A stretch of 64,000 nt of DNA from Phytophthora colocasiae (lineage: Eukaryota > Oomycota > Peronosporomycetes > Peronosporales > Peronosporaceae): assembly GCA_018806915.1 (NCBI GenBank), contig JAGKQI010000088.1, positions 310,001 to 374,000 on the forward strand, read 5' to 3'. This document shows, piece after piece, positions 23,357 through 32,169 of this stretch. The notes under the pieces are model-generated. The model was not told where the DNA came from. It did not search any database and saw only the letters and a list, made by a program, of their open reading frames with translations. Each line of letters starts with the position of its first letter. The first letter of the stretch is position 1. A program made the translations under genes and the position numbers.

Positions 23357-23623
23357 TCATCTTCCTGCTGTAGTATTCTCCCTGGCTGGCATCACACCGT
23401 CTTGTTGGTTAGCACGTTCACCTGCGCTCTTTTGTTGAGGGCGATTAGCAGTCTGTTCACACCTCCTTGCTCTACGACGTCTTATAGTTGGCACGAAGAA
23501 GCGATACAGAACAGCTCTTGTAAGGTTCTGCACTGACGGTGGCACCTTATTGCGTCGAAGTGATTGTTGGAGATGAGAGGACTGCCTGTTGTTATTTATT
23601 ATGGAATAATTATCTCGAATCAT
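23357..23623 (-). CDS. Crypton minus-strand ORF, copy 2, unknown
   Basis: This 88-codon frame has a plausible start (MIRDNYSIINNNRQSS) and a basic middle. It is the longer version of the ORF in copy 1; there the 9-bp sequence ahead of the shared part differs. Splice-like GTAAG and TAG signals follow on the minus strand, leading into the duplicated SQGE-x-YS segments. Function is unknown. Confidence 0.35.
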   Translation of the reverse strand: MIRDNYSIINNNRQSSHLQQSLRRNKVPPSVQNLTRAVLYRFFVPTIRRRRARRCEQTANRPQQKSAGERANQQDGVMPARENTTAGR

Positions 23624-23734
23624 TTTGTGACTTGGGTGTGACCGGGCACTACTAGACTCGCTGTTTGTATACCCTGGTCATGACCAAAAAATTGATATTT
23701 ATACACATGAAAAAAATACACACCCACTCTTCAT

Positions 23735-24154
23735 CTGGATGCTCCAATCGAATCTTCTTGTGCTTAGATGCAACATCATCGAGATTCTAATCCATGTCGT
23801 GAATAATGCTCCGGAATTTCTGTATCAGCATCGCTTGAGATTCAGTCGCTCTAAGAAGTCTGCGCTGCTTCTCTTCGGAGTCGACTCGATCCTGTAATTG
23901 TTGTTTTGCCATCACCTCCCAGTTCAACGAAGCTAGAGACCTGTCAGCTTCTTTAATCTTCTGCAGTTCGGCCAACTCAGTCGAAAGTTCCCCCCACTTG
24001 CTGCTCCAACGTCTCCTTCTCAACCTTTCGCCGTCCCCAGTACTCTTTAAACTATCCACTTCTTTTGAAACTGGTGTGGCTTCGGAGCGTGGGAATATGG
24101 GCAGACCAGGAAGTCTCCCACCTCATCTAGGAACACGACGTCTGCCTTCGTCAT
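23735..24154 (-). pseudogene. bZIP/START-like pseudogene (copy B), 5' half
   Basis: On the minus strand the start at 24154 gives MTKADVVFLDEVGDFLV, close to MTTPDAAFLDEVEDFLV of the intact gene. A deletion and frame change remove most of the basic region. ELSTELAELQKIKEADRSLAS and RLLRATESQAMLIQKF then follow the paralogue. The half ends at the MULE duplication in the codons for DEE. The missing remainder is at 12313-12652. Confidence 0.85.
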
Positions 24155-24322
24155 GGCACGTTCTTCAATGCTGCAAAAAGAATCGAGGATGCCAGTCAAT
24201 CCGATGACTTTTGCGCGCTAAAAGTTACCCCTTCATTAGTGCCATTCATGGAATTGTAAAACTGCAATGTGTACGTGCAGTTTGGGCCTTCCGCAAATTT
24301 AATTATCTCCACCGCCTGTGCT

Positions 24323-25537
24323 CTACTTGTCTTGAAGAACGAGTTTCTCCAATCTGCTACAAATTTCGAGAGAGTCCTCACTTCCCGTACCAAGCACAAA
24401 GCCTACAAACTGATTCACATCGGGTTCTTGTGTAGCTTTGGAGCTGAAGTGCATCGGCACATGACGCATCATTGTCCTTATTAATGTGCTTGGCTCTGGT
24501 GCATTCGGTAAAGGAACTGAGATGCACCAGCCAGATTCATCTGCGTGCATGCCCTGGAATATCCCTTCGCCTTCGCAGAACGACCTCCAGACCACAACTG
24601 ACCGCTCATCTTCTAAATAGCGGCGAACAACAGCACGCTGTAGCGCAGACACAGTCCTCCCCGATTGAAGTCGATGTGTAATGCGGAACTTGAACGCTGC
24701 AGTATTGTCGGGGTCTCCAATGTCATAACCCTCTCTGTCTTGTTGCCGATGATGCATTTGAGCCACTCGCCAGGTCTGCTTGTAAACAAGCTCGTAGTCG
24801 AACGGCATGATGTTTTTATCAGTGAAGATGTAGTATCCCGTCTCGCCTTCTTCTTTCCACTGGCGTCTCGGTTGATCCCAACTGGCGTCGATCAAGTCCA
24901 ACCCGTACCTCTTCAAGGCTTCATCCGTCTGAGCGTAGAAGGCATCTAGTTCTAGGACATACGCCTTGTAGAACTCTGCATCTGAAGGCTCAAGACGAAT
25001 CCTCTTGTGCTTAAATGCGACGTCATCCATCTTCTCATCGGCATTGTGAATAATGTTCTGGAAGCCCTGGATCAAACCAGCTTGGGATTCAATCGCCCTA
25101 AGCAGTCTGCGTTGCTTCTCCTCGGAATCAACTCGAGCCTGTAATTGTCGTTTTGCCACCATCTCCCAAGCTGATGAAGCCAGAGACCTATCGCCTTCTT
25201 TAGCTTTCTGCAGCTCGGACAACTCGGTCGAAAGTTCCCCCACTTGCTCCTTCAACGTCTCCTTCTCAACCCTGCGTCGCTCCCTGTAGAGGCTGCGTCT
25301 CTTGCGGTCTTTTGCCTTCTCCAGCTCGTGCTTCACGACGGGATCGATGGCCTGTTTCGATCTCTTCCTGCCGCTTGATCTGCCCCTTGCTTTCGGGGCT
25401 GGCACAGCTTCAGAAGGCGCTGAGTCGTCGCTGTTATCGAGGTCCGCTAGAGTTTGGAGAGTCGGGAATATGGGCAAGTCGAACGAGACCAGGAAGTCTT
25501 CCACCTCATCAAGGAACGCGGCGTCCGGCGTCGTCAT
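24323..25537 (-). CDS. bZIP protein with START-like C-terminus, 404 residues
   Basis: This is the intact member of the local family. Residues 77-109 form a bZIP: D77-x7-R85-x9-L95 followed by leucines at 102 and 109. The usual DNA-contacting Asn of the basic region is Asp here. A coiled coil continues to about residue 165. From about 200 to the end lies an alpha/beta domain (DAEFYKAYVLELDAFYAQTD, DNTAAFKFRITHRLQSG, MHADESGWCISVPLPNA), which I take as START-like on general resemblance. The start ATG lies 4 bp from a long (CA)n repeat and 100 bp from a Harbinger element, so regulation may be altered. A nuclear DNA-binding role is likely but not shown. Confidence 0.82.
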   Translation of the reverse strand: MTTPDAAFLDEVEDFLVSFDLPIFPTLQTLADLDNSDDSAPSEAVPAPKARGRSSGRKRSKQAIDPVVKHELEKAKDRKRRSLYRERRRVEKETLKEQVGELSTELSELQKAKEGDRSLASSAWEMVAKRQLQARVDSEEKQRRLLRAIESQAGLIQGFQNIIHNADEKMDDVAFKHKRIRLEPSDAEFYKAYVLELDAFYAQTDEALKRYGLDLIDASWDQPRRQWKEEGETGYYIFTDKNIMPFDYELVYKQTWRVAQMHHRQQDREGYDIGDPDNTAAFKFRITHRLQSGRTVSALQRAVVRRYLEDERSVVVWRSFCEGEGIFQGMHADESGWCISVPLPNAPEPSTLIRTMMRHVPMHFSSKATQEPDVNQFVGFVLGTGSEDSLEICSRLEKLVLQDK

Positions 25538-25538
25538 G

Positions 25539-25541
<3 letters not shown>

Positions 25542-25610
<69 letters not shown>
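25542..25610. repeat. (TG)n microsatellite, about 34 units
   Basis: An unbroken run of TG dinucleotides covers 69 bp. Its edge is 4 bp upstream of the ATG of the bZIP gene, so it lies in that gene's 5' leader or core promoter. Confidence 0.97.
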
Positions 25611-25612
<2 letters not shown>

Positions 25613-26044
25613 CTCGGAAATTTTATTTCCGAGCTAAGAGCATCCCCACCGGTCACGGCAAAACATCCCGGTAAACGGTTTACCGGGAAAATATTTTTAC
25701 CGCTGCAATTTATCTTCCCCACCGGGCCACGGCAAACGGCAGAACGGCAAATTCCGTCCGGCAAATTTCCAAAATCACGGCAAACTCGACCGTTTTGCAG
25801 TTCCGCAGAACCCACTCCGGCATCCCGAGAATCAGAATATTATCAGCGTTTTATCAGATTTGGATCAGTCCATTTTGCAAGAGGAACATCACAAAGAAGC
25901 TGAAAGGGAAACTTCGCCGGCGGCGACGAGCGTGACGAAGGCCCATCACTTCGACAGCGACAACGACGTCAAGAAAGAGGTAGGTGAGAAGTCTGCGCGC
26001 GCGCTGTTATGTTTGTATACTGATCACCGTCTTCTGTAGTGAGA

Positions 26045-26923
26045 ATGCGTGGTTCTAACTTCGATACAGCCGAGGAGATCCAGCTCTGCCGGTCATACAT
26101 CGCGATCGGCACGGACGCTGTGACGGGGACCGGGCAAAAGAGTGGCACGTTTTGGGAGCGCGTCGAGAAGCACTTCAACAACCACAAAGGCGGAAGCAAG
26201 CGATCGCTTCGTTCTTTGGAGACAAAGTGGCGCGTCATCAGCGCCGAATGCTCCAAGTTTGTGGGTGCGATGGCAACTGTGCGTGCTCTTCATCGTTCTG
26301 GAGAAAATGAAGACGATGAGATCAAGCGAGGCATGCAAGTGTACGCAACGATGGTCGAAGACAGCGACAAGGAGAACGCCGGATCAAAGAAGAAGTCCAA
26401 GCTGCCAGCGTTCAAACTGCTCCACTGTTGGCGTATTCTCGAGACGGAGCCAAAGTGGCAGACGTTTCGTGATCCGAAGCCGTCGGCCGATGGAGACGCC
26501 TGCCAGAGTGCCTCGATCCAAGCACCATCCGCGGCACCAGCTCAACGACCCACTGGCAACAAGGCTGCCAAGGAGGAGGCGAAGAACGCTGCGATCATGG
26601 AGACTACCTACAAGCGCATCGCGTCGGCAACGTTGCAGACCGCACGCGCAAGTGCCAAGCGCGTCAAGCTCATGGAGGATGCCAACAACATGGCACTGTT
26701 CACCATTCCGTTGGGAATCTTGACCCGACCGCGCAGCGCTTCTTCAAAATGCGCCGTGCCATGGTCCTACGTCAGATGGAAACGGAAGCCGCAGATGCTC
26801 AAGTCTCGGAGAACGAGGACGGAGACGATCGAAGTTGTCCAGCCATCACCCAACCGACACCTGCGTCGTAGTAAATGTGGAGGAGGACTGAGTGCTCAAG
26901 TGGGAGATTCATGTACGCGTTGA
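26045..26923 (+). CDS. Harbinger ORF1, Myb/SANT-like DNA-binding protein
   Basis: The N-terminal 90 residues (SNFDTAEEIQLCRSYIAIGT, SGTFWERVEKHFNNH, RSLRSLETKWRVISAECSKF) form a trihelix/SANT-like domain with the spaced Trp pattern of Harbinger ORF1 proteins and plant NAM-like relatives. The middle is Ala/Lys-rich. ORF1 proteins carry the transposase to the nucleus and to element ends. ATG 26045 is the first in frame. A CTGTAG just before it and a GTAGGT near 25980 suggest an upstream exon that I could not anchor to a start. Confidence 0.8.
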   Translation: MRGSNFDTAEEIQLCRSYIAIGTDAVTGTGQKSGTFWERVEKHFNNHKGGSKRSLRSLETKWRVISAECSKFVGAMATVRALHRSGENEDDEIKRGMQVYATMVEDSDKENAGSKKKSKLPAFKLLHCWRILETEPKWQTFRDPKPSADGDACQSASIQAPSAAPAQRPTGNKAAKEEAKNAAIMETTYKRIASATLQTARASAKRVKLMEDANNMALFTIPLGILTRPRSASSKCAVPWSYVRWKRKPQMLKSRRTRTETIEVVQPSPNRHLRRSKCGGGLSAQVGDSCTR

Positions 26924-26955
26924 TTTTGCGTCGAGCCTATCTATTCAATTACGTT

Positions 26956-28287
26956 CTAGACGTTCAAAAAAGTCTTCGTGCTGCTGCTTTGTTTGCCATA
27001 GATGTTCCACCAGATCGTTTTGCAGAGCCGTGTGGGCGGTGACGTCCACATTCGAGCCATCTCCATCAGCAAGCGGTCGAATTCCATGGGCTCTCTCGCC
27101 GCCGATGCGACGACAACTGGATCAAATCCACGATCCGGATCCTCATCGAAGAGCTCTTCATCCTCGACGATCATGTTGTGAAGAATGACCAGGGCCTTCC
27201 ATGTTTCGCAGAGCCGCTGATGACTCCATGATCGGGCTGGCGTGGTGAGGATAGCAAAGCGGCCTTGAAGCACCCCGAAACAGCGCTCAACATCCTTTCT
27301 TATCGCTTCTTGCTTCTTCGCGTACCACTTTTCTTTCTCTGTCAATGGGTTTGCGATAGTCTTCACAAACACGCTCCACCGAGGGTAGATCCCATCGCAC
27401 AGCAAGTAGCACGTCTCGTACTCGTGGTCGTTGACAGTAAACTGGTGCGCTGGTGCATGGCCTTGAAGCCAATTCACGATGAGTGGCGATCGATCCACAA
27501 TATTAATGTCGTTGTTGGATCCGGCCGTCCCGATATATGAGTGCCATATCCACAGGTTGCTCGTGGCCACCGCCTCCATTACGATGGACGCAGTTCCACT
27601 GCGATCTTGAAACATGCCCCGCCACGCCGTGGGGCAGTTCTTCCACATCCAGTGGGTGCAGTCAAGTGAGCCGAACATGCCAGGAAATCCTCGACGTGAG
27701 TTGATTCGTGTGTGCTTTGCAATGTCGGCTTCTGTTGGCTGGCGCAAATACTCGTCACCAAACTCCTCGATGATGACCTTGCACAGCCGGTTGGCACTCT
27801 CTTGGGCAGTGGACTCCCCGATACGCACGTACTCGTCGACAGAGTCGGCCGCTACACCGTAGCAGTACATTCGAAGTGCCGCTGTCACTTTCTGGTAGGG
27901 CGATAGCCCCATCTTGCCAGTCGCATCAGGCTTCTGCACGAAGTACCGATCGCGGGCGACAGCGCCGTACAAGAGACGGTCAAACACGCGGCGGGACATC
28001 CGAAAGCGTCGACGAAACTTGTGCGCTGGGTAGATTGGAATCGGCGTGAAGTAGTCGGCCATGAGACGAACATGGCCAGCGGCATGGTCACGATCAATAT
28101 TGGGTTGCTTTCCAGGCAGCGATCCTCCTCGTTTGCGCTCTTTGGGCGCACGTTGCGCTGCGGTGACGATGTCGGCTGCTGCTCGGAGGACGAGTAGGTC
28201 TTCCCTTTCATCTTCGTCACACTCTGCGTGTTTCTCGAGGAGTCGTTTAACAATCGCTTGTGCATCCACTGCGGTGGGAGCGTCCAT
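26956..28287 (-). CDS. PIF/Harbinger transposase (plant transposon protein family)
   Basis: The domain follows PF04827-type transposases: a helix-turn-helix region (KMGLSPYQKVTAALRMYCYG), then GFPGMFGSLDCTHWMWKNCP with the first catalytic Asp, CYLLCDGIYPRWSVFVKTI with the second, and RKDVERCFGVLQGRFAIL with the catalytic Glu. The start at 28287 (MDAPTAVDAQ) is chosen over an upstream in-frame one at 28377 because the extra 30 residues overlap the TIR side and are hydrophobic and unlike the family. The gene has no intron. Confidence 0.92.
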   Translation of the reverse strand: MDAPTAVDAQAIVKRLLEKHAECDEDEREDLLVLRAAADIVTAAQRAPKERKRGGSLPGKQPNIDRDHAAGHVRLMADYFTPIPIYPAHKFRRRFRMSRRVFDRLLYGAVARDRYFVQKPDATGKMGLSPYQKVTAALRMYCYGVAADSVDEYVRIGESTAQESANRLCKVIIEEFGDEYLRQPTEADIAKHTRINSRRGFPGMFGSLDCTHWMWKNCPTAWRGMFQDRSGTASIVMEAVATSNLWIWHSYIGTAGSNNDINIVDRSPLIVNWLQGHAPAHQFTVNDHEYETCYLLCDGIYPRWSVFVKTIANPLTEKEKWYAKKQEAIRKDVERCFGVLQGRFAILTTPARSWSHQRLCETWKALVILHNMIVEDEELFDEDPDRGFDPVVVASAAREPMEFDRLLMEMARMWTSPPTRLCKTIWWNIYGKQSSSTKTFLNV

Positions 28288-28422
28288 TGGGCTACACGAT
28301 TTTTGCTGTTCCCGGTGGGGAAGCAAGACGGATACGGTAAAAACAAAACGGAAACACGAAAGATTAACGGTAAACATCTTTTTACCGTGTCGTTTTTACC
28401 GTGACCGGTGGGGATGCTCTAA

Positions 28423-29021
28423 GGGGTAGATCCCAGTCGCCTGCTATTCCTCTATTTTCTTATCCCTGTGAAATTCGTTTTGGCTTTTTGGTCTGGTGGG
28501 CTGTCTGACATAACTGCTATACGTTATGTTTTATATAATTTTATAAATTCGGATGGATGTTGCTCCTGTCGTCTACCAGCAACATCAAATGGTAATTTAA
28601 AAACAAAGTAGAAATTTATTCGACCAATCATAACAATATAAAACGTGTTTTTGTTTGTGATGTTGCGCTAATGTAGCCGTTTAGGATGCAGTTCGCTCTG
28701 AAGAAGAACTGTGGATGTCGCCTGGAAGACTAAGGACTTTACCGTCTTGAAGGTCACAATTGCTGGTGCCGCTGACTACACCAAGTCGCAAGTGGTTCAC
28801 GCGTCGTCGTCCACGTACGGAACTTAAGGGCATCACTGTGGCGGTGCTCAGCTACGTGCCTGTGATCGGCCCCAAGATCGTCGCGTAAGTGGGAGAACCG
28901 ACTGCAGGTTCGCTTTTGAGAGTTGATTTGAGCTATGAGCAGACAAGAGGATCGACGTGGTATTCGTGTGTACCAGTCGAGGAATCGTGGAAGTGCAGCA
29001 AATTGTTTTCCTTATTCATTT
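28423..29021. other. intergenic stretch with a possible gene fragment
   Basis: No intact gene is present. At about 28710-28887 the plus strand reads [20 protein letters not shown], then in another frame KGITVAVLSYVPVIGPKIVA. This looks like a decayed coding fragment of unknown type. Confidence 0.35.
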
Positions 29022-29043
29022 CTTTTCAAGTGGTAGTAGCTCT

Positions 29044-31011
29044 CTGGGTCAGCTACGTATCAATATTTCGATACGACACCACGCAAGTTCCTTGATATTG
29101 CGTGGTGTACGGTGTGGGTCGATCACTGGTTTTGACGCACGGACAGCAGTACCGAAATCGTATCAATATGGCGTAGTGTCTGAACTACGTCTGTCCAGTG
29201 TTTATTGTGCCTCTTTACTATACGGGAGTCCCATTCACGAATACTTCACGCAGTGAAACTCAGGAAGGAAAAACTGGAGAGAATTTTGTGCAGAAGCTGG
29301 TATGCATTCGGACCGTCGACTCGCGATGATGGCATCGGAGTTCCTATCCTGGCACTAAGCATCCGTGGACAACGATTTACGCAGGAAGCTGCTGGGACTG
29401 CGCATCGCTGGTTACTTGAACTACACGAATGAAGACGTCGAAGCATTTACCAAGGTACTGCACAACCCGGCGTAGGCTGGTTGATATTTACTGTGATGGT
29501 TCGGGTGCAATGCTCAATCCAGCCAAAAGCGTGATCATGAGCCTGAATAAGCACAAAACAGCTCCGGTCTTCGGTCGCCCAAGAAGGGGGAATCAGTCAA
29601 ATACCTTGGTATTCCGTTTGGAAACTTGGACATACCTACACAAAACTGGACGAAAAACTAATGACTCGGCTTCGCTTATGGAAAGGAAGAGCTCGGACGC
29701 TCATGGGACGGCGTCTCATTGTGCAGGCTGTGATTATCCTTACTTTGGTATTTACGACGACGGTGAATATTCCGATACGCTTTCTTAATCGGTGGCAGTG
29801 CAGTGACTTGGTACATCCTATACAACCGCGTGGGTTCAGGACCTGGTGGAATAATTATTGTCAAGAAAAGGCCTTGCCACTCAGCAGCAAGAAGACGCTT
29901 CTCCAGCAGCTTATCCAAGTGCTAAGTAATCACACAGATGAGTGTGAAGACGTATGGTACCGACCAATTGCTGCACTATTACAACGTCGTTGTGGAAGTT
30001 ACTCGCGAAGATGGACTGGGGACTTTTTGCTTCAGAATCCGCCAAAACCATCAGGATGGAGACACAAGCGTTGCTACCGCTCTGGTGGCGGAAAGTTCTC
30101 CTGGGCTGAAAACGAGTAAAATGGCCGGATCGCAACTCCCTACAGCTTACACGAGCAAACGTTATCCAACGAACTCTATATTCCCGAATATGGTGGAATA
30201 CTTTAATTCATTTTCAGGTTTTACACACGCAAGGTCTACCGCCAACTCCATTGGGCGAAGGAAATATCAAGTTCAGACATCTATGCCGAGGGATCTCAGC
30301 TATGAAAAAGTTATGCCTGGCAGATTTCCTAAGTGACGGCTTCATGTGGCCGAGGGCTTTTGAATTCTTTTGTGAGATTCATGATGGTCTACAACCAACA
30401 ATGCCTCAGGCGGACATATTCGCGCTGTATCGCCACATATCCCAGATATTTGATCGAGTGCTGCCTCACCCAACGGTTGGAGAGATACGAGCCTCTACTC
30501 GAGGAACTTTTACACCGGTTTTTGGCGTTGAGTCTGGCAAAGGAACGCGTTTCTTTCCTTACTTAAAGCGAGATGATTTGATCGATGTGCTCTGCCCGAC
30601 TACGTCGGTGAACCCTCACCCGCTGAAAGAGCTTGGATGCCCTCAAGCCCTGATTCACAAGCATTATCAGAATATGTATCGCTGCGACGCTGTCTTCTCC
30701 CGGTTGTACATTATGTGATGCTTCGGAGGTTTTTGGAGATCTCATACTTAGCTCGAGGTTATATTTCTTGAAAACGATTAACCCTACTGTCCAGCAATGC
30801 CTTCGAGAGTCATGCACAGCAATTGAGACCGTTGAACACTGCTTTTTATCGTGTCCAGCGTTAGAAGAGATGTGGCGATCTCTTTGGGTTCCATGGAGTG
30901 AAATTTTTTCTGTGATAATGGTCATTTCCAGGTTTGATATCTTGAATCTTAGTTAGCAAAACGAGAAGTCCGATAACTGTTAATCAACTAATTTCTTCTT
31001 CTGCACATGTC
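29044..31011 (+). mobile_element. LINE retrotransposon relic, 5'-truncated
   Basis: A 22-bp direct repeat starting TCTTTTCAAGTGGTAGTAGC occurs at 29022-29043 and 31012-31033 and brackets this block. Inside, frames carry the end of a LINE reverse transcriptase (RRLVDIYCDGSGAMLNPAKS, then GESVKYLGIPFGN near 29590-29630). Near the 3' end is a zf-RVT motif (ETVEHCFLSCPALEEMW, about 30817-30870). Many stops are present and no poly-A tail is seen. The repeat length fits target-primed LINE insertion. Confidence 0.68.
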
Positions 31012-31081
31012 TTTTCAAGTGGTAGTAGCTCGCAAATACAATTGGTTTTGTCTGCTGATTCATATGATCTCTAGTGTAATG

Positions 31082-31860
31082 TTATTGTGCGAAGAAACGC
31101 GTGAACAGATCCGTTGTTTTCGCCACGTTGTTCGCTTGTCCGATGTCTTTGCAACTTGCGTGAATCAGCGTAGTAGCGACCGTATCAAAACAAGTCTGAA
31201 TGTTGGTACCATCTCTTGGAGAAAAGTGAGAAGCTGCTATGGGTTTAGCAACTGCACGTCCTTCTTCTTCTCCAACTTGTCGAACTTAGGACGAGGGAAA
31301 AGGTAGAAGCTTCAGTCGGTGAGATTGGAGTTGCAACACCCATTGTACATGTAGTACACCCATGAAGCTGATCCGGTCCGTGGCGTTGTAGACAACTAGT
31401 GTCGCATCAGCTTGGCAGAAAAAGGAGCTCGGTAGCCGATCTGCCGAATTTCTCTTGACCTGCAGTATCCCACAACTGAACCTTCACCGGTGCTGCATGC
31501 ATCCCCACGATCGCGATTCTGGACAAATAATCCTTGCGGGTACCGTTGGTTGGAGTGGTTGAGCTGGTCATTCGATGCAGTAAAGTTGTCTTGCCAACGC
31601 CGCTATACCCTAATACAATCACTACCGACTAATATGTTAAACGAACGTGATGGAAACTAAACCTGTCTGGAATTACGTTTGTACAGCTTGTTTCCCACGG
31701 ATGACCGGGCAGTGTTGTGCAGTTCCTTTGCTAGCTATCTGTTCTCTTCGTCTAATTCAACTATTTCGTTAAATCTCATTTGGAAATTTCCGAGCTTCTT
31801 CGTCCTCGGGACGACCTTGTCAATGCTAAACTTGTCGAGAATGATTGTGAGTGTTTTTTA
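31082..31860 (-). pseudogene. Rab-like small GTPase pseudogene
   Basis: The minus strand shows the P-loop GYSGVGKTTLL, then WDTAGQEKFGRSAT, ADATLVVYNATDRISF, RQVGEEEGRAVA and a C-terminal helix with stop at 31082. These are the G1, G3 and following segments of a Rab/Ras GTPase in order. A frameshift lies between RSATELL and ADATLVV, and an in-frame TAA lies before RQVGEEEG. Upstream, about 31700-31850, a coiled-coil-like stretch (RFNEIVELDEENR, stop, LAKELHN) may be its N-terminal extension. The usual C-terminal prenylation Cys residues are not seen. Confidence 0.68.
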
Positions 31861-32169
31861 TACCGGTGTGCTCACACCGTGTGCAGCACTTGTTTGCGAC
31901 CGCAATGATGGGACGGCACAATGAAGTACCTGGTCCGCTGTGCATATGTACCTGCTTCCATGTAGTAGATTCGGCTGTGCTAAAGACAGTTTTGAGGCTG
32001 CGGAATACGCACATAGTTCAAATAACTTAGTCAGCAGTGCCAACAGCAACGCCACTTTGGTTTGTAAAAGACAACTCGGAGCCACTTCATGGCATTCCCA
32101 CACGCTTACATCCACCACCACCTTCGCTGACAGCGAATTGCTGGACACTGAGACTCAGTATGAGTGTCA
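31861..32169. other. short intergenic stretch
   Basis: It holds no recognisable gene. It separates the Rab-like pseudogene from the 3' end of the acyl-CoA synthetase gene on the same strand and should include the 3' UTR of the latter. Confidence 0.5.

Larger units (their letters stand above)
20551..23700 (+). mobile_element. Crypton copy 2 (tandem pair)
   Basis: This copy directly follows copy 1 and ends with TATTT at 23696-23700, followed by MULE sequence ATACACATG. The copies differ by single substitutions, A-run length changes, a one-base change near 18592/21750 and a 9-bp deletion near 23604. They are therefore distinct sequences rather than a simple assembly duplicate. The three TATTT copies (before copy 1, between, after copy 2) match recombinase-mediated insertion at a 5-bp core. 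Confidence 0.88.
12653..23725 (-). mobile_element. Mutator-like element (MULE) with nested insertions, 11 kb
   Basis: A 9-bp direct repeat (ACTCTTCAT on the plus strand) lies at 12644-12652 and 23726-23734, the duplication size typical of Mutator-like elements. The ends are related inverted repeats: GGGAAATTTTTTTTATCATG at the left, and GGGTGTGTATTTTTTTCATG reading inward from the right. Both ends also carry several CATGTGTA/CATGTGNA motifs. Removing the element rejoins a bZIP-like gene as PDEEFYKAY, in frame with the intact paralogue. The element carries its own transposase, a relic DDE element and two Cryptons; without the Cryptons it is about 4.8 kb. Confidence 0.9.
25638..28419. mobile_element. 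PIF/Harbinger element, complete, 2,782 bp
   Basis: Inverted ends start GAGCATCCCCACCGGTCACG (21 bp perfect, then similar). TAA flanks both sides (25635-25637 and 28420-28422), the 3-bp TWA duplication of PIF/Harbinger. Two convergent ORFs, a Myb/SANT-like protein and a transposase, lie inside 33 bp apart, which is the standard two-gene layout. Both are open, so this may be an autonomous copy. Confidence 0.95.

Noticed and set aside
17387..23700. Duplicate Crypton as an assembly artefact
   Set aside because: The copies differ at several scattered sites, including a 9-bp difference and substitutions, and share exact TATTT junctions. A false duplication should be identical.
25302..25903. Several plus-strand ORFs with poly-Val/Cys runs
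   Set aside because: They read through the (TG)n microsatellite, which has no stop in these frames.
26142..26723. 193-codon ORF overlapping Harbinger ORF1
   Set aside because: Arg/Ser-rich frame without domain, shadow of the SANT-like ORF1.
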